A stretch of DNA of 64,000 nt from Ciborinia camelliae (taxonomy: Eukaryota > Ascomycota > Leotiomycetes > Helotiales > Sclerotiniaceae). The stretch covers positions 4,510,453 through 4,574,452 of the forward strand of contig JANPYM010000001.1 in NCBI GenBank assembly GCA_025890175.1, in the 5' to 3' direction. Positions within the stretch are counted from its first letter, which is position 1; every line of letters begins with the position of its first letter. Made by a program: the position numbers and the translations under genes. The notes under the pieces were generated by a model that did not search any database, was not told the DNA's origin, and worked only from the letters and a program-made list of their open reading frames with translations. Below, one piece after another: positions 11,641-24,750 of the stretch.

Positions 11641-12292
11641 TTTTACTATATACAGTAGTTCAATTTCTTGATCTACTACTTCCTCTTCTTTTTCATCTTT
11701 TTCATCTTTTTCTTTTTCTTTCCAGAGATCCATATATCACAAGTTAAATCCTCCCTTGATTTCCAACTTCCATCCAATTCCCACTCATACTCAGCTCAAC
11801 CAACTTCCAAATTCTACCGTTTCATTTTGGTTTACCGCGACTCAGATCGATCGAGGAATCTTGTCAACCGTACCTATATCCTTGTTCCTTCCTTCCGCAC
11901 TCGCAGGTGGTCGAAAGTTCGGTTTACTCCTCTACTTAGGTATTATAAGAAACGTTGTCAAAAAGTTTGGTCATAAGTTCATAACCCTTGGTCAATTAAA
12001 GAAAGAGCGAAGGAAGAGGGGCAAAAAGGCAAGAAGGTTAGCATTAATTTTCCCAAGAAAAAAAACCCTCCCCCCCCTTGGAAATACCGACATAGTTCCT
12101 TTTAGACTAGACCCTCAGACCACTGGAGGCTAAAAAATTATGATTGGATATATTTAGGTCTTTGGTCTTCAAAAATTGGAGCATTTGAATAGAATCTTAT
12201 CTAGATAAATGCCTTCAGCCATTCATGCAGAGTCCCAGGACGTTTTGGCGTGTATGCTACCCACTCTTTCCTACTCTTGACCACAAAATCGT

Positions 12293-14612
12293 ATGGATCT
12301 TGTACCCACTAACATCCCACCTGCAGCGGATTCTCGACGTCAGTCCCAGCTTTCCCAGATCGCGAAAGCGGCGGTTTTTAACAATTGTGCTGGAATGAAT
12401 CCACCACCTAAACCTTCTTCTCAACCCCTCATTGCAATTCCTGGCAACCTCATACTCGAACGCGATTTCGCTGTTTGCAAACCACAGCTCGATAATCTCC
12501 CTGCACTTCCACCACCTGTCATACCTGCAGTCTTAAATCGAAGTTTTAACCAAAAAGCCGGAATGTCTAGCGATGGAGTCATCGAGGGAGTTGGTCATCC
12601 TCTCTCTGACACACCCCTCCCAAGTGGACCTTCAACTGCTCAAAGCAGTCCAAAAATGTGAGTATATCTCTATTCTCGACATTTCCCTTAATTCTATGAA
12701 CAGTACCCTAAGGAATGTTCATGAAATTAGTTGGGCGCAAACACCTCAACAAATTTTTCACTTGAACCTCAATACTGACTCTCGCACAGTCTTCCGATTC
12801 GACAAAATTCTGGCAGCACCACTCCCCGAGTTCGAGCTCCTGCTACGACCCTCAACATTCCTGGAATGACCAGATCTCGTGTTTCTCCTGACGGCAAAAT
12901 CGCACAACGAGATGTCGCTTCGAAATTGGTGGTCATTATGGTAGGATTGCCTGCTCGTGGAAAATCATACATCACGAAGAAGATACAACGCTATTTGTCA
13001 TGGCAGCAACATGAGACTAGAATTTTCAATGTGGGCAATCGACGTCGTGTTGCAGCTGGAAAACCACAACAGAAAAATGGTACACCACCGAGTGTTCAGG
13101 CTGAAGCCCATCGCCCATCTCTCCCAAGCCAACCAATTCGCACAGGCTCAATTCCTAGCATTATAGATGCTCCTACACAGGCTGCCCACATGATCCTCAA
13201 TGGCGTGGATCCAACCCAACAGGATCAAAAAACCAAAAGTCTCGAGTCAAAGAAAATTTCTTCAGCTGGCGAATTGCCGGACACAGAAACTATGGATCAA
13301 TCAGCCGACTTCTTCAATCCATTGAATTCTAAGGCGGCTTTGATCAGAGAGCAGGTGGCGATGGCTACCTTGGACGAACTTCTAGATTTTCTGTTGTTGG
13401 GAAGCGGCGCTGTTGGTATCTTGGACGCTACAAACAGCACGATTGAGCGCCGCAGCCTTCTCTTTAAGCACGTTAAGAAGAGAGAGCCAAAGCTCGGTAT
13501 CCTCTTCATTGAGAGTGTTTGCGAGGATGACAGTGTACGTATATCATATAATTCTGGGTATTTTCTTTTGCTAAACGTTCTTCTAGCTGCTCGAGGCAAA
13601 TATGCGATTGAAGCTCCGCGGTCCAGACTATAAAGATAAGGATCCGGAATCTTCTTTGAGAGACTTCAAGAAACGTGTCGCTGCTTATGAAAGTGCATAC
13701 GTTCCCCTAGGAAAATATGAAGAAGATAACCACATGCAGTACATCAAAATGATAGACGTCGGACGAAAGGTTGTCCACTATCAACTGAAGGGTTTCTTAA
13801 CAGGAGGCATAGCATCGTATTTATCAACATTCAACCTTTCTCCAAGACAAATTTGGATTACACGACATGGAAAGTCCGATGACAATGCAATCGGCAAGCT
13901 TGGTGGTAATTCCGACCTTACGGTGGAAGGACAAAAATATGCCCAAGTTCTTCACAGCTTCATTACAGACAGCCGAAGACGATGGCTTCTCGAGCAACAG
14001 CAATCAGCCATTGAGAGTGCAAAGTATCCTCCAGGAGGCGAGGCAGTCAGAACACCGCCCTATCCAGACATTATGGGAGAATTGGATGAAAAGAACTTTT
14101 GTGTCTGGACTTCAATGCTTAAGCGAAGTATCCAAACAGCTGAGCACTTTGAGGCGGATGAAGATTACGATGTGAAAAACTGGGAAATGCTGAATGAATT
14201 GAATGCTGGTTCTTTCGAGGGATTGACCTACAAGGAAATTGAATCGCGCTTTCCAGATGAATACGAGAAGCGAGCCAGGGACAAATTACATTACATATAT
14301 CCAGGAGTTGGAGGTGAGGGTTACTTACAAGTTATCAGTCGACTCAGAGATATGGTTCGAGAGCTTGAACGTATTACGGACCATGTTCTCATTATCGGAC
14401 ACCGATCCGTTGCTCGAGTCTTAATGGCATATTTCATGGATCTCACCAGAGATGATATTGCCGATTTGGATGTACCATTGGGAATGCTCTATGCTATCGA
14501 ACCAAAACCTTATGGTATCGAGTTTCACGCATATAGATACAATGAACGACAAGGATGGTTTGATGAAGTACCAGGCTACAAACCAAGAAAGGAAACGGAG
14601 AAGGGCAACTAA
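12293..14612 (+). CDS. 6-phosphofructo-2-kinase / fructose-2,6-bisphosphatase
   Basis: Three exons (12293-12657, 12790-13534, 13587-14612) join in frame to 711 residues; the introns are 132 and 52 nt. The enzyme makes and breaks fructose-2,6-bisphosphate, the signal that switches between glycolysis and gluconeogenesis in the cytosol. Residues 1-150 are a low-complexity N-terminal extension. The kinase domain has the P-loop GLPARGKS (174-181), the FNVG segment and the LDATNSTIERR stretch. About 80 extra residues, rich in S, P and Q, sit between NRRRVAAGK and the SADFFNP motif. The phosphatase domain keeps the catalytic residues RH464G, E574 (ELNAGSFEG) and H642 (IIGHRS), so both activities may be present, unlike yeast Pfk26, which has lost the catalytic histidine. 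About 40 extra residues lie between H464 and E574. RHGKSDDN replaces the usual RHGES. Confidence 0.95.
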
Positions 14613-16141
14613 AGTTCAGTTGTCCATATTACGATGAATAGAAAAAGCTCGGAAAACGAACAGAAATGTAACATACGGCTGGAGACTTTGGAGTTTATAT
14701 CATTTGGGATGAGTCTGCATTGCATTGCATAGCGAGGTCTATTTACAAATTGGGAGTTTGGAGGTCTTTGATTTGGGGAAACGAAGATTTGTAACAACAA
14801 TTGGGACATCGAAATTGGGATTGGGGACTCAGAAATGCGGATGCGGATATATTTGGGCTTTGCACCAGAATGGGCATATATTGATTAGCTAGAGCCGGGT
14901 CAGGCCTTCCCCCCATATTTCTTATGAGACGAGAGTCATGGATGGATTGTTTGAGCATTTACTACACTTCAGAGGAAAATACCCCAAAGATTCAGATTAG
15001 CTTCGGTCTTGTGTTTTAAAGGAAAAACTACAATACATAGATAGATGAAAGATCAAAGTTCAGAGAATTTTTGTGTATAGTAGGAAAGAAATAGAAATAT
15101 AAATAGGTATTGAAGAGAGGGAGGGGAAGTGGAAGAAAGAATACCTACATAGAACAAATAAAAGAAATTTACTCGAACAAAAGCACTTAATTATGTTTGC
15201 CTATCTGCCTAGGTAATGATAATTGCAGAGTTATTAATATTGATGATTTCATCGGTACCTACCTATTAGCAATAAGGCGATAGATATTAAAATTCCAAAT
15301 CCAATTCATCTTTCATTTCATTTGCCTCCAGCTTGTAAGAATCCTATAATTTATATCCTGGCCCCTCTTCCCCGCAGAGCTTCTATCCTTGCAAATCGCA
15401 ACGGTCGCGATCACCCTCCCTTTCCATACCTACCCACCGACCTACTTATTAAAAGCTTGGATATTTGATATTTCGATAGATATACCCACTCGTTTTTGTT
15501 TGTTTGTCTTATTGATTGATTTGCTTTTTCTTCTTTCACAGATGCCTTTCGGAGAGCTACGAGGTCATTGACTACATAAGACTTTTCGCGGTATGTTCCA
15601 TTTTTGACATGTTTCTTGACCTATAAAGCTTCTGGCTCTTTCCCCTCGGGAGAGAATTGTTTACATTCCCCTTTGCTCTGAATGCTTCTCTTTTGCTTCC
15701 TTGGGGAGAAGGTCGCCGGATTGAGAAGAAACAAAAAAATAGTCTCGTTCTATTTTGACCTCTTTGTTTTGTCTCATGTTTTTTTTTGTTTCGCACTGGA
15801 ACTGGAACTGGAAACTCATTGACTGACTGGACTACTTTGGCAGATAAAGATTTCAGTCTCTTTCATATACTCTCTTCTTCGCGCGAGATCTTTCTTCTGT
15901 TCTCCTTGCCAATTCGAATCTACTCGAATTACACCCGGAATTCTACATCCAAAGGAAGGATTGACGTCGCATACATATATCTTTCGAGCAAACGCACCTC
16001 TATATCGAAGAATAAGAATAAGAGATTGAAGTTCTAGCACCTCTTTTAGAGAAAAACGAATTGCTATTTTTGAAAGAGGGGAGATAGTTGCTTGGAGAGG
16101 CTAAAAGTCTGAAGGATTTGGGGAAGTTGAAAAGTTCGAGA
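14613..16141. other. intergenic region upstream of ribonuclease H1
   Basis: 1.5 kb between two plus-strand genes. The first part should hold the kinase terminator and the last 700 bp, which is T/C-rich, the promoter and leader of the RNase H gene. No supported gene is seen. Confidence 0.5.
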
Positions 16142-17282
16142 ATGCCACCAGCTACAAGAAAGAGGAAGTTTAGTGATGAGGGAGAGGGGCAAGACAAAGG
16201 AGGAACATCAAAATATTATGCGGTTAGAAAGGGGTTTAAAACGGGAGTGTTTACCAATTGGAAGGATTGTCAGGAACAAATTACGGGGTTTGGGGGGGCT
16301 ATGTGTGAGTTCATTTTTTGGCTTTCTTCTTTGAGATTGTAGGACACTGGAGATGTTATTTTATACTCTGAGAATCTGGCGAAGAAAAGTTCTAATCTGG
16401 GATATCTGCAGACAAATCCTTCTCAACAGAAGCAGACGCCGAAGCATTTGTAGCCGGCAAAAACCCAGCGAAACCATCACAAGGAGATAAATTTTATGGT
16501 GTGGCAGTGGGACATAAAACAGGGGTTTATGAGGAGTGGGCGGATGCGAAAAAACAAATTGATGGGGTCAAGGGGCCAAAATATAAGAGGTTTGCTACGA
16601 GGGAGGAGGCAGAGGAGTTTGTGAGGAATGGGGGGAAAGCTAGTAAGAAGGCGAAGACGGTGACGGAGAAGGAGGTGAAGGGGGAAGGGGGAAAGAAAGT
16701 GGTGAAGGGGAAGGGAAAAGTCACTGTGGAAGAGAATCCGCAGGACGTTGTTAAGGGTGATACGCTGAAGGTTTGGACGGATGGGAGTAGTAGGGGGAAT
16801 GGGAAGGTTGGGGCTGTGGCTGGGTATGGAGTTTTCTTTGGAGATGGTGATGAGAGGTATGTTCTTTCTCCCCTTTCTCAAAAGTTTCCCCAATGCATAC
16901 ACTCACAACCTCATTTAGGAACATCTCAGCCCCCCTCGAAGGCACTCCCCAAACCAACCAACGTGCCGAGCTCACAGCGGCTCTTCGCGCCCTCGAAATT
17001 GCACCCCTCGACAAAAACATCGAGATCATCACAGATAGCAACTACACGATTAACTGCGCGACGCTATGGTACAAGAGTTGGCAGAAAAATGGATGGAAAA
17101 CTAGTACCGGGAACGACGTTATGAATTTGGATTTAATAAAGAAGATTAGAAGCCGCATTGAGGAGAGGACGAAAGAGGGTGTTCAGACGAATATGACGTG
17201 GGTTAAGGGGCATGATGAGAATCCGGGGAATGTGGCGGCGGATAGGTTGGCGGTTCAGGGGGCGATGATGAGTAGAAGTTGA
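16142..17282 (+). CDS. RNH1: ribonuclease H1 with two hybrid-binding domains
   Basis: Three exons (16142-16304, 16412-16856, 16919-17282) join in frame to 323 residues; the introns are 107 and 62 nt. The protein cuts the RNA strand of RNA-DNA hybrids, in R-loops and RNA primers. Two viroplasmin-like hybrid-binding domains come first: KYYAVRKGFKTGVF near residue 24, whose YKSFSTEADAEAF end is completed across intron 1, and KFYGVAVGHKTGVY at 81-124. A lysine-rich linker follows, then the catalytic domain from residue 174. The four metal-binding acids are D178 (WTDGSS), E220 (QRAELTAAL), D242 (ITDSNY) and D311 (AADRLA), so the enzyme looks active. The start at 16142 is the first ATG that leads directly into the basic N-terminus PPATRKRKF; the frame is open further upstream, but without features. 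Confidence 0.95.
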
Positions 17283-18564
17283 GTGAAGAGAGAGAGGAAA
17301 GGAGGGGATTTTATTGTAGTATTGTCTAGTTGGGTATGGAGATATATATGGATAGGTATGTACACGAAAGGAAGGAAAAGGAGTTAATGATACCACTGTT
17401 CTATAAAACGTTAGGATGGGATAATCGGGTAGCTACTAGGTACTTCTTTATTCACTTGTACATCCTTTAGGAAATTTAATTCGACTGTTAATTCAGTTAT
17501 GGTCGATTGATATTTCGCTTTGCAACTCATACTCGTGAATCATCAAAGATGGATGCTTAGAAGTATAGACGTATAGACGTATAAACGTGCTGATGTTCAT
17601 AGTTAAGGGTATCTATCTACCTATATAATGCTTTGAAGGCAATGGAGTATGTAGTATCATTTTCTAAAGTCGAGTTTCTTCGTCACGCTCCCGCCGGTAT
17701 AGATATCTATCTAATATGAGGTACTCTGTACATGTGGCTATTTTGTTTCATTTATATTGAAATGTAACCTTACTACAGTTTTACGAAAATCGTCATCGGA
17801 AAGAAAGTCGTGAGTGAGCTCATGGTGGGGTAAAACGTTTTCCGGGGTGGTGCGTATTGCGGTAATGGCAATGATAACGATAGCGATTGGGTTTTGGTAC
17901 AACTTGATGCAGGGCAGGGCAGGACAGGACAGAGGCAGGGTTCCTCGGGTTAAAAGAAAATAGTTTATCTCATTGCCCAAGCCGACGTCTAAATAAATTC
18001 ACATGCATATCAATTGATACTGAACAACCACACTTCTCATCTACCACTGCATGTTCTAGATTTTATCACGCGACAACCAATATATTCGTATGTTCATATT
18101 GGTATTATATACATAGGTCTTGGACATATCTTCCTGCTTCAGCACATCTGCCAAAAGGATCCACGAGGAAACACGGTGGCGGGCATATCTAGATTCTTGA
18201 GGGAAATTAGAGAAGATAGGACAAATGATAGACTGCGGATATTATTAAGGAGGTAACGCGATTGAAGAGCAGATTCAACCCTAAGGATTGTGAGAGTGAC
18301 GATACAGTCGTTAGCCAACGAGACGTTTGTTTGGTAGACTTCTTGAAGAAGGGGAGTAGGATCTTTGCCTGGAGAAGAGGAGAGATATAGTGAAGATATA
18401 GGAGGAAGAGGAGACAGAGGAAGTGGGCGGGGAAATTAGCCAGCGGAGCAGATTCGCAGTTCACCGGCAAGCTCCTAAGCTCCCCAGGAGGAATTGGGAT
18501 CCGAATTCCAAGATATATATCAAGAATACAGAGCGGAAGCCAAGAGAAGAAGAGAGCCGCCAAA
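17283..18564. other. intergenic region upstream of the cation/proton antiporter
   Basis: 1.3 kb between two plus-strand genes. It shows only short repeats (GTATAGAC near 17560, GGCAGGGCAGG near 17913) and no supported gene. Confidence 0.5.
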
Positions 18565-20494
18565 ATGCCTACAATCGACACCTCCAACTTCAACATCGTA
18601 TGTGCCACCCTTGGCGGATTCATTACTTTGTTTGGATTGGTATCTTATTTGTTTAAAGAGAAGTTTTACCTTTCTGAAGCACGTATGTTTGTTTTCTTCC
18701 CCCCGCCCCTCTTTCCACAATTCCCTGACAGGCAATGGCTAATATATATTCTAATAGTAATATCTCTTCTTTTCGGTGTCGCTATGTCACCACATGGAGC
18801 AGACTTCGTAAGACCTCTCGATTATACCGGATCCATTGAGAATCTTAACATTACCACCCTTCATTTCAGCCGTCTAGTCCTTGGCATCCAACTTGTCCTC
18901 GCCGGTGTCCAATTACCCTCTCGCTATCTCAAAATAGAATGGAAGGCTCTCGTTCTCCTTCTCGGTCCCATTATGACTACAATGTGGCTTGCGAGCTCGC
19001 TCCTCGTCTGGGGAATGGTTCCGAATTTATCTTTTTTGCATGCACTAGCCGTTGGAGCATGTGTTACGCCTACCGATCCGGTATTGAGTAATAGTATTGT
19101 GAAGGGAAAATTTGCGGATAAGAATATTCCGAAGGAGTTGCAGAAGATTATTGTAGCGGAGAGTGGAGCGAATGATGGGTTGGGATATCCCTATTTGTTT
19201 TTGGCGTTATATTTGATTAAGTATACCGGGGAAGGTGGTGAGTTTTGTTTTTACTTAGGCTCTATATTGCATTGTCTATCCGAGTATGTACTAATCTTTC
19301 ATTACAGGAGCTGGTCAAACTGGAGGTGTCTCTAAAGCTATTGGTCTCTGGTTCGGAGAGACGTGGGCTTATACCATTATCCTCAGTATCATATACGGAG
19401 CCACTGTAGGCTGGATAGCCAAAGAACTTCTTCACTGGGCTGAAGAAAAGAAATTCGTGGACCGAGAAAGTTTTCTAGTATTCGCCATCACTCTCGCCCT
19501 ATTCATTGTGGGCACTTGCGGCATGATTGGCAGTGACGATGTTTTGGCATGTTTCATTGCCGGAAATGTCTTTACTTGGGATGATTGGTTTCGTCTAGAG
19601 ACATTAGATGATTCGCTTCAACCTACTATTGATATGTTACTAAACCTGAGTGTTTTCATATGGTTTGGGGCTATTTGTCCTTGGGCTTCATTTGCTGATA
19701 ATAGTGTTATTCCGATTTATCGATTGATATTTCTGGGGATTATGATATTACTATTTAGGTAAGTGGTCTCATGCTCTTGGCTTATGGATTTCTGGATCAG
19801 AGGAACTACTTGTCCGAACCTAGACTAACTTCATATCAATAGACGTCTACCAATTGTCTTCGCATTACACAAATTTATACATCAAATCGATGATAAACGT
19901 CAAGCAATTTTCGTGGGCTTCTTTGGACCAATTGGAGTCAGCGCCATCTTCTATCTCTACATCTCACTCGAATTCCTCGATACAATCACAGTAGACGGTG
20001 TTCAACGTGAAGATGCAGCACGTCTAGCCAAAGTTATTACAGTCATCGTTTGGTTCTTGACCATTTGTAGTATTGTCGTCCATGGACTTTCCATACCCTT
20101 GGGCAAATTGGGCTTCTTCTTACCGAGGACACTCAGTAGAGCATTCACGAGTCAGACTAATAGTCACACGGATTTGGCGATTGGACCAAGGGTTTATAGT
20201 TCGAACGCGGGGGTGTTGAGGGAGAGAAGGAGAGGAGGGGGTGGGGATGGAAGTGCGAGTACAGGTGGAAGTTCGGGGCCGGCTTTAAGTTCAGGAACGA
20301 GTACGAGGCCAATTTTTAGAATCGGGGGGAGTGTTATACGGGCTGGAGGTGGAATGGGAAGTGGGAGTGGAACAGGGAGCTCGGAGGCGAACCCGAATAT
20401 GGATTTGATGGATGGGGTGGTTGAGGGAAGGACTATTAGATTTCCGGATGAGGAGGCGCATGTGATGGGGAGTCGGAGGGAGTCGAAGGTTTAG
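18565..20494 (+). CDS. plasma-membrane Na+/H+ (alkali cation) antiporter
   Basis: Four exons (18565-18682, 18758-19237, 19308-19758, 19843-20494) join in frame to 566 residues; the introns are 75, 70 and 84 nt. The protein resembles fungal Nha1/Sod2-type antiporters, which export Na+, Li+ or K+ in exchange for protons. About a dozen hydrophobic segments are visible. Diagnostic motifs are GACVTPTDPVLS (from about residue 139) and AESGANDG (173-180), with the ion-binding pair N178-D179. A short, G/S-rich, weakly conserved cytosolic tail follows residue about 450. This tail is much shorter than that of budding-yeast Nha1 (985 residues overall), and the protein is closer in size to fission-yeast Sod2. 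The start MPTIDTSNFNIV matches the family's short N-terminus and has AAAATG context. Confidence 0.94.
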
Positions 20495-20911
20495 GGTAGG
20501 ATGATGGGGAAGGAGAATGAGAGATGAGAGGGTGGTTTTACATGAGTGATGGAGCTAAATATATTACAGAAGTAACGGTCACATAGGGGAAAATAGATAA
20601 ACGAAGCTCGATAGGAGAGCGCTTGGAATTTAATGGCTATCATGAAGAAAGCATTTAGTAGTAGATATAACGAGCGATATATGACTTCTATAGCGAGAAT
20701 AAATTGTACACATTGATAGATTGGTAATACGACTTGTAATATACGTGGCTGTCTGGTCCGATTACGATTACTTGATGCATGAAATAAGTTTTTGAGTATA
20801 TTTATATGTTTGTGTATAAAGAGATTGATAGATTGATGGATTGATATAGAAATGAAATGAAATGAGATGCTGGAAGTTGATAATGGAAATGGATCTAGAT
20901 CTGGATTTTTG

Positions 20912-20936
20912 ATAGGATAGGATAGGATAGGATAGG
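20912..20936. repeat. (GATAG)n repeat
   Basis: About five tandem copies of GATAG downstream of the antiporter gene. Confidence 0.8.
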
Positions 20937-21292
20937 GTGAGCTTTGTGGACTTTGGGACGCTGGACCTTTGAGGGCGCGGCATTGGGAGGGTGTACGTCT
21001 ATGTGTATTTGTGTATGTGTATGTGCAATAAAGGGTTCCAGAGGTGGTGGATAAGGCCCAAGGGTAGTGGTACGGAGAGTTTACGCATTCTGGGGGGGAA
21101 AGGGGGTGGAGAGGTGGAGAGAGTGTCTGGATGGTGGGGGGAAGAGGTGGGGAGTAGAGGAGGGGGAAGAAGGGGAGATGGAAGAGTGATTTAGATAGAT
21201 GAAGTGATGACTGATTGGTTGGAACTTGGCTTCCCCTTTTCCTACTCGTTGAATCTTTCGAGGTGAATGGTGGATACTATTGGGTGTTCTTT

Positions 21293-21402
21293 TGGAAGAG
21301 GAAGAGGAAGAAGAAGAGGAGGAAGAGGAGGAAGAGGAGGAAGAAGAAGAAGAGGAGGAAGAAGAAGAAGAGGAGGAAGAAGAAGAAGAGGAGGAAGAAG
21401 AT
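21293..21402. repeat. homopurine GAA/GAG tract
   Basis: About 110 bp consisting almost wholly of GAA, GAG and GGA triplets with no pyrimidine on the plus strand. All six frames give low-complexity products (poly-E, poly-S, poly-L), so the long open frames here are artefacts. Confidence 0.9.
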
Positions 21403-24349
21403 AATGGGATGGATGTAGATGGATGCAAGATAGGGATGATTGGAAGAAGAAGAAGAAAAAGAAGACCGCAACGCGGAAAAACGGGACGAAGAATACGAGA
21501 TATTGAATGAATGATGTAGGTATGTAGGCAAGTTTTGTGGATGATGAAGGAAGTTGGAGGTGAAGATGGGCGGTAGAAATCCACACATTGACGTTGACGT
21601 TGTATTTACATTCTGCATTATATTTATGTATGTGTGGGTACCTACCTAGCCAGTAGCCAGTAGCCTAGTAGAGTAGTAGAGTTGTACTTTAATAAACAGA
21701 TGGATTTAAAATACACACGTAACCTCAATCCTGTAGGTTTTTACTTTTGGGAACTTGGTAGTATATCTAAGATACCTTATCAATTATATCAATTAACTTG
21801 AAATCGGAAGCATTAACCAATGCATTGCACACTTTACATTGATATACTCCTCCTCTTCTATTTCCATCTAATCCATCCATCTCCAAGGTTATCTCAAGAT
21901 TACCTAACATTGAACCACCCCCGTAATTACTAAGTACCTACCTACCTACATAATGATGTACATAACGTTTGTATTCCGGGGTGTATTCCGGACTCCCCAA
22001 TCCATGTGTAGGTATGTATGTACTTCTAAAATAATAAGCGATGTTACATATAGCTTTTATTATTCTCTTCCCATGCCATGCCATGCCATCCCATCCCCTT
22101 CCCACACAATACTAACCTCGGCAGGATAAATATGGCTCGGCAATTAACAGTTCCTGATTGATGGCCTGCAAATTTCTAGTGGTGTGTGGGATGCCAATAA
22201 ATATTATGAGAACCCGATTTCGCCTTCTTTGCCTGCGGCAATGCAAGCCATGTTAAAATTTTCCCTTGGCTGCGACATGGAGAGGTATGGGAGAGCATGG
22301 GAGAGGTAAATGTAAGAGAAGGTGGAACGGGTTGTGTGTGTGAGGATAGAGGCAGTTGGATGGATCTGAATTTAGATGTGGGTTAAGGTGGAAGAGGAGT
22401 TGGGGGTGGTGACGGTTGGGTTGACAAGTGTGAGTAGGTAATGTATTTTGTTTCCAGTTAGGTTGTCGGTTGAGGATTGAGGGTTGAAGTTAGGTCGCAT
22501 TGACCTAGGGTCCATGATTGGATGAGCAAAAGTCCCTAGTACGATGCGAACCAAAACACAGAAATGAAGCTCGAAGATCTTCAGGTTGATATCTACAAGT
22601 GTCAATTGTGTATTGACTCGTTTAGTCACACAGTACTTGTACCTTGCAGTATTGCATACACTTGCTGCTCATCATGCTGGGTTGAAGATTATTTCTCGCT
22701 CTGCGATTGAATGGGGCCATCATGTAAGACTTACATAGCTACAGTATGCACATGTGGATATATGCATGCATATATGTGTATGTGTATATGTGGTAACACG
22801 CTGCACATTTGTAGAAAACCGAGATTGGAAGTCAAAGTTCTTGTTTTTGAAACTAGGTGGGATGGGATGAGATGACATCGTCGATGAGATATCGTGCTAG
22901 CTACCCTGTGGCTACACAGCATTGTTTCGATAACGATTTCAATTCTTAATCTAGGAGATGATGATTGAGACTTCGGATTTGGAGATTTGGAATGCTGATG
23001 TTTTGCGTTCGTATGGATGAGATGTTGTTTTAGTTAGATAAGATCGTTTTGGTGGCTAGATATCCCGAGTCTTGATCTAAAAGATGATAAGCGAGAGTCC
23101 GGTTTCGTAGAGCTATTCTCTGTTGTGTTAAATGGTAGTCATGTTCTATGGATTTGTTTGGGTTCGACCTGGCAGAGACGTGTAACGGGGATGCAGTACT
23201 GTTGATTGAGATTGGGATTGTTGTTACGATACGATGGAAAATATGCGGAGCAAGTATGGATTGGGGTTGATGGACTTAATAACTCATTCTGTGGCAGATT
23301 CATACTTTGCATTGTCGTGATTGATGATTAGTTGGAATGATGCAGTTCGATACCTGTATATGTATACTTCGTCGCCGGCCATTGGTAAACATGCATCTGG
23401 TTGCCATCGTAGCAACCGTAATCCTTCAGTAGAAGCATGATATCCATGTGCGGGCACAGAATATTCATCGACCAGTCTAGATCTTGAAGGGGACCAAAAG
23501 CTGAAGGATGGGCAAACGAAAGACGCGGGTGACAAAGTGGGGAGCAGAATGCAAAGGGGAGAGTGGTGGGTTACAATGAAGATATCGTGCATTCGGCATC
23601 CGCTGGACAAGCCACCCGCGCCGAGATGCTAAATCTTCCGCTGAAGAACTCCTGCTATTTTAAGCATTCTGTGATTATTATTTTATTAAATGATGCTTCT
23701 ATTGCCAAAGAATCCATGCAAAGAACACGGATTTGGATGCATACTGACCGAAATACAAAGTGCCTTCCTTAACATTGAAGTAAAGCATGGCCTACTTGGC
23801 AAAGAATGGGGGAGGGACATGCTATAATCAATGGCTTTCCATTTTGATGCTCGATGTACCATATTTTGCCTCTCCAAGGAATTGGGATTTCGAAGACCTA
23901 ATTAAGGATGTATTGCAATTGTAGCAAGGTAGTTCCATCCCATTATTCCGACAACTACCCGTCCTCGTTGCAGACATCTGAATGTTCACATGAGAATGAT
24001 TCTTGTAAAAATTCAGACGAGTGAATTTTTTGAATTTTTGAACTGCTAAAGATCATATATTGAACAAACCAGAGCAGGTACTGTACCAAACCACTTAAAA
24101 GGGCGATGACTCGTAGTTGAAGGGTATGAATTGACGTTGCAGTTGGCAGTGAGTGACCGAGTATCATTTTCGAGACTGACTAATGGCTTGTATGCCGACA
24201 AAAAATCGACTCGGCTTCTAAGAGACATATGAGTAAGGGAGAAGATTATTCGGGTCAAGATTATTCGGGCCATGCCGATGGCATCCATTAACCTCAAACG
24301 GATTTTGGCCATTTGCAAGTATTATGCGGCCGAAGAGTAGTCTCGACTT

Positions 24350-24750
24350 GCGATTATATTACATATAATATTAGATGAAGTACAATACGTAAGACTATAC
24401 CTAAAGCATATAATTTCTATATAATTCTATACTGTCTAATTAATCGAAAGTAAGATTATCGACATATAATTTTATACTTAATTTAATTAGATATATGCTT
24501 CATTAAAGTTAACAAGATAGCCTTTTATAAATGTCGACGCACTTCTGCTAGCTATCTGATTTGCCCCAAAAGCCTTAGTATTATATTAGATAATGCTTAA
24601 AAATTGTAATTATACTAAGTATATGTATTAATTCTGCGAATTATATAACTCGCCCAACTATAGTCTCGAGCCTCGTTTATTGGAATAGTGTAGAAGACAA
24701 TCTTAGACAGCATATTTTAGAAGCAGTCTAGACGAACTTTCTTAGCTCTT
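24350..24750. repeat. TpA-rich patch, possible decayed (RIP-mutated) element
   Basis: Composition shifts to about 70% A+T with very many TA dinucleotides (for example TATATAATTC, ATTAGATATATG). No open frame of note exists. This could be the remnant of a transposon mutated by repeat-induced point mutation. No terminal repeats or protein relics were found, so the call is weak. Confidence 0.3.

Larger units (their letters stand above)
5557..12292. other. 6.7 kb gene-free region upstream of the PFK-2/FBPase-2 gene
   Basis: No convincing protein-coding gene was found. The stretch holds short tandem repeats (9124-9150, 9301-9324, 10020-10068, 10386-10431, 11545-11640), a 24-bp palindrome (11189-11212), and a TATATAAA box with a pyrimidine-rich tail near 7079. 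A short open frame with partly coding-like codon use lies at 8271-8489. The last 1-1.5 kb is rich in C/T and probably carries the promoter and leader of the downstream kinase gene. Confidence 0.5.

Noticed and set aside
21081..21618. Overlapping open frames of 67-167 codons on both strands
   Set aside because: They are produced by the homopurine tract and encode poly-E, poly-S or poly-L with no domain.
23160..23180. GGGTTCGACC resembling a tRNA B box
   Set aside because: No A box or acceptor-stem pairing is found at the right distance. No tRNA gene was found in the window.
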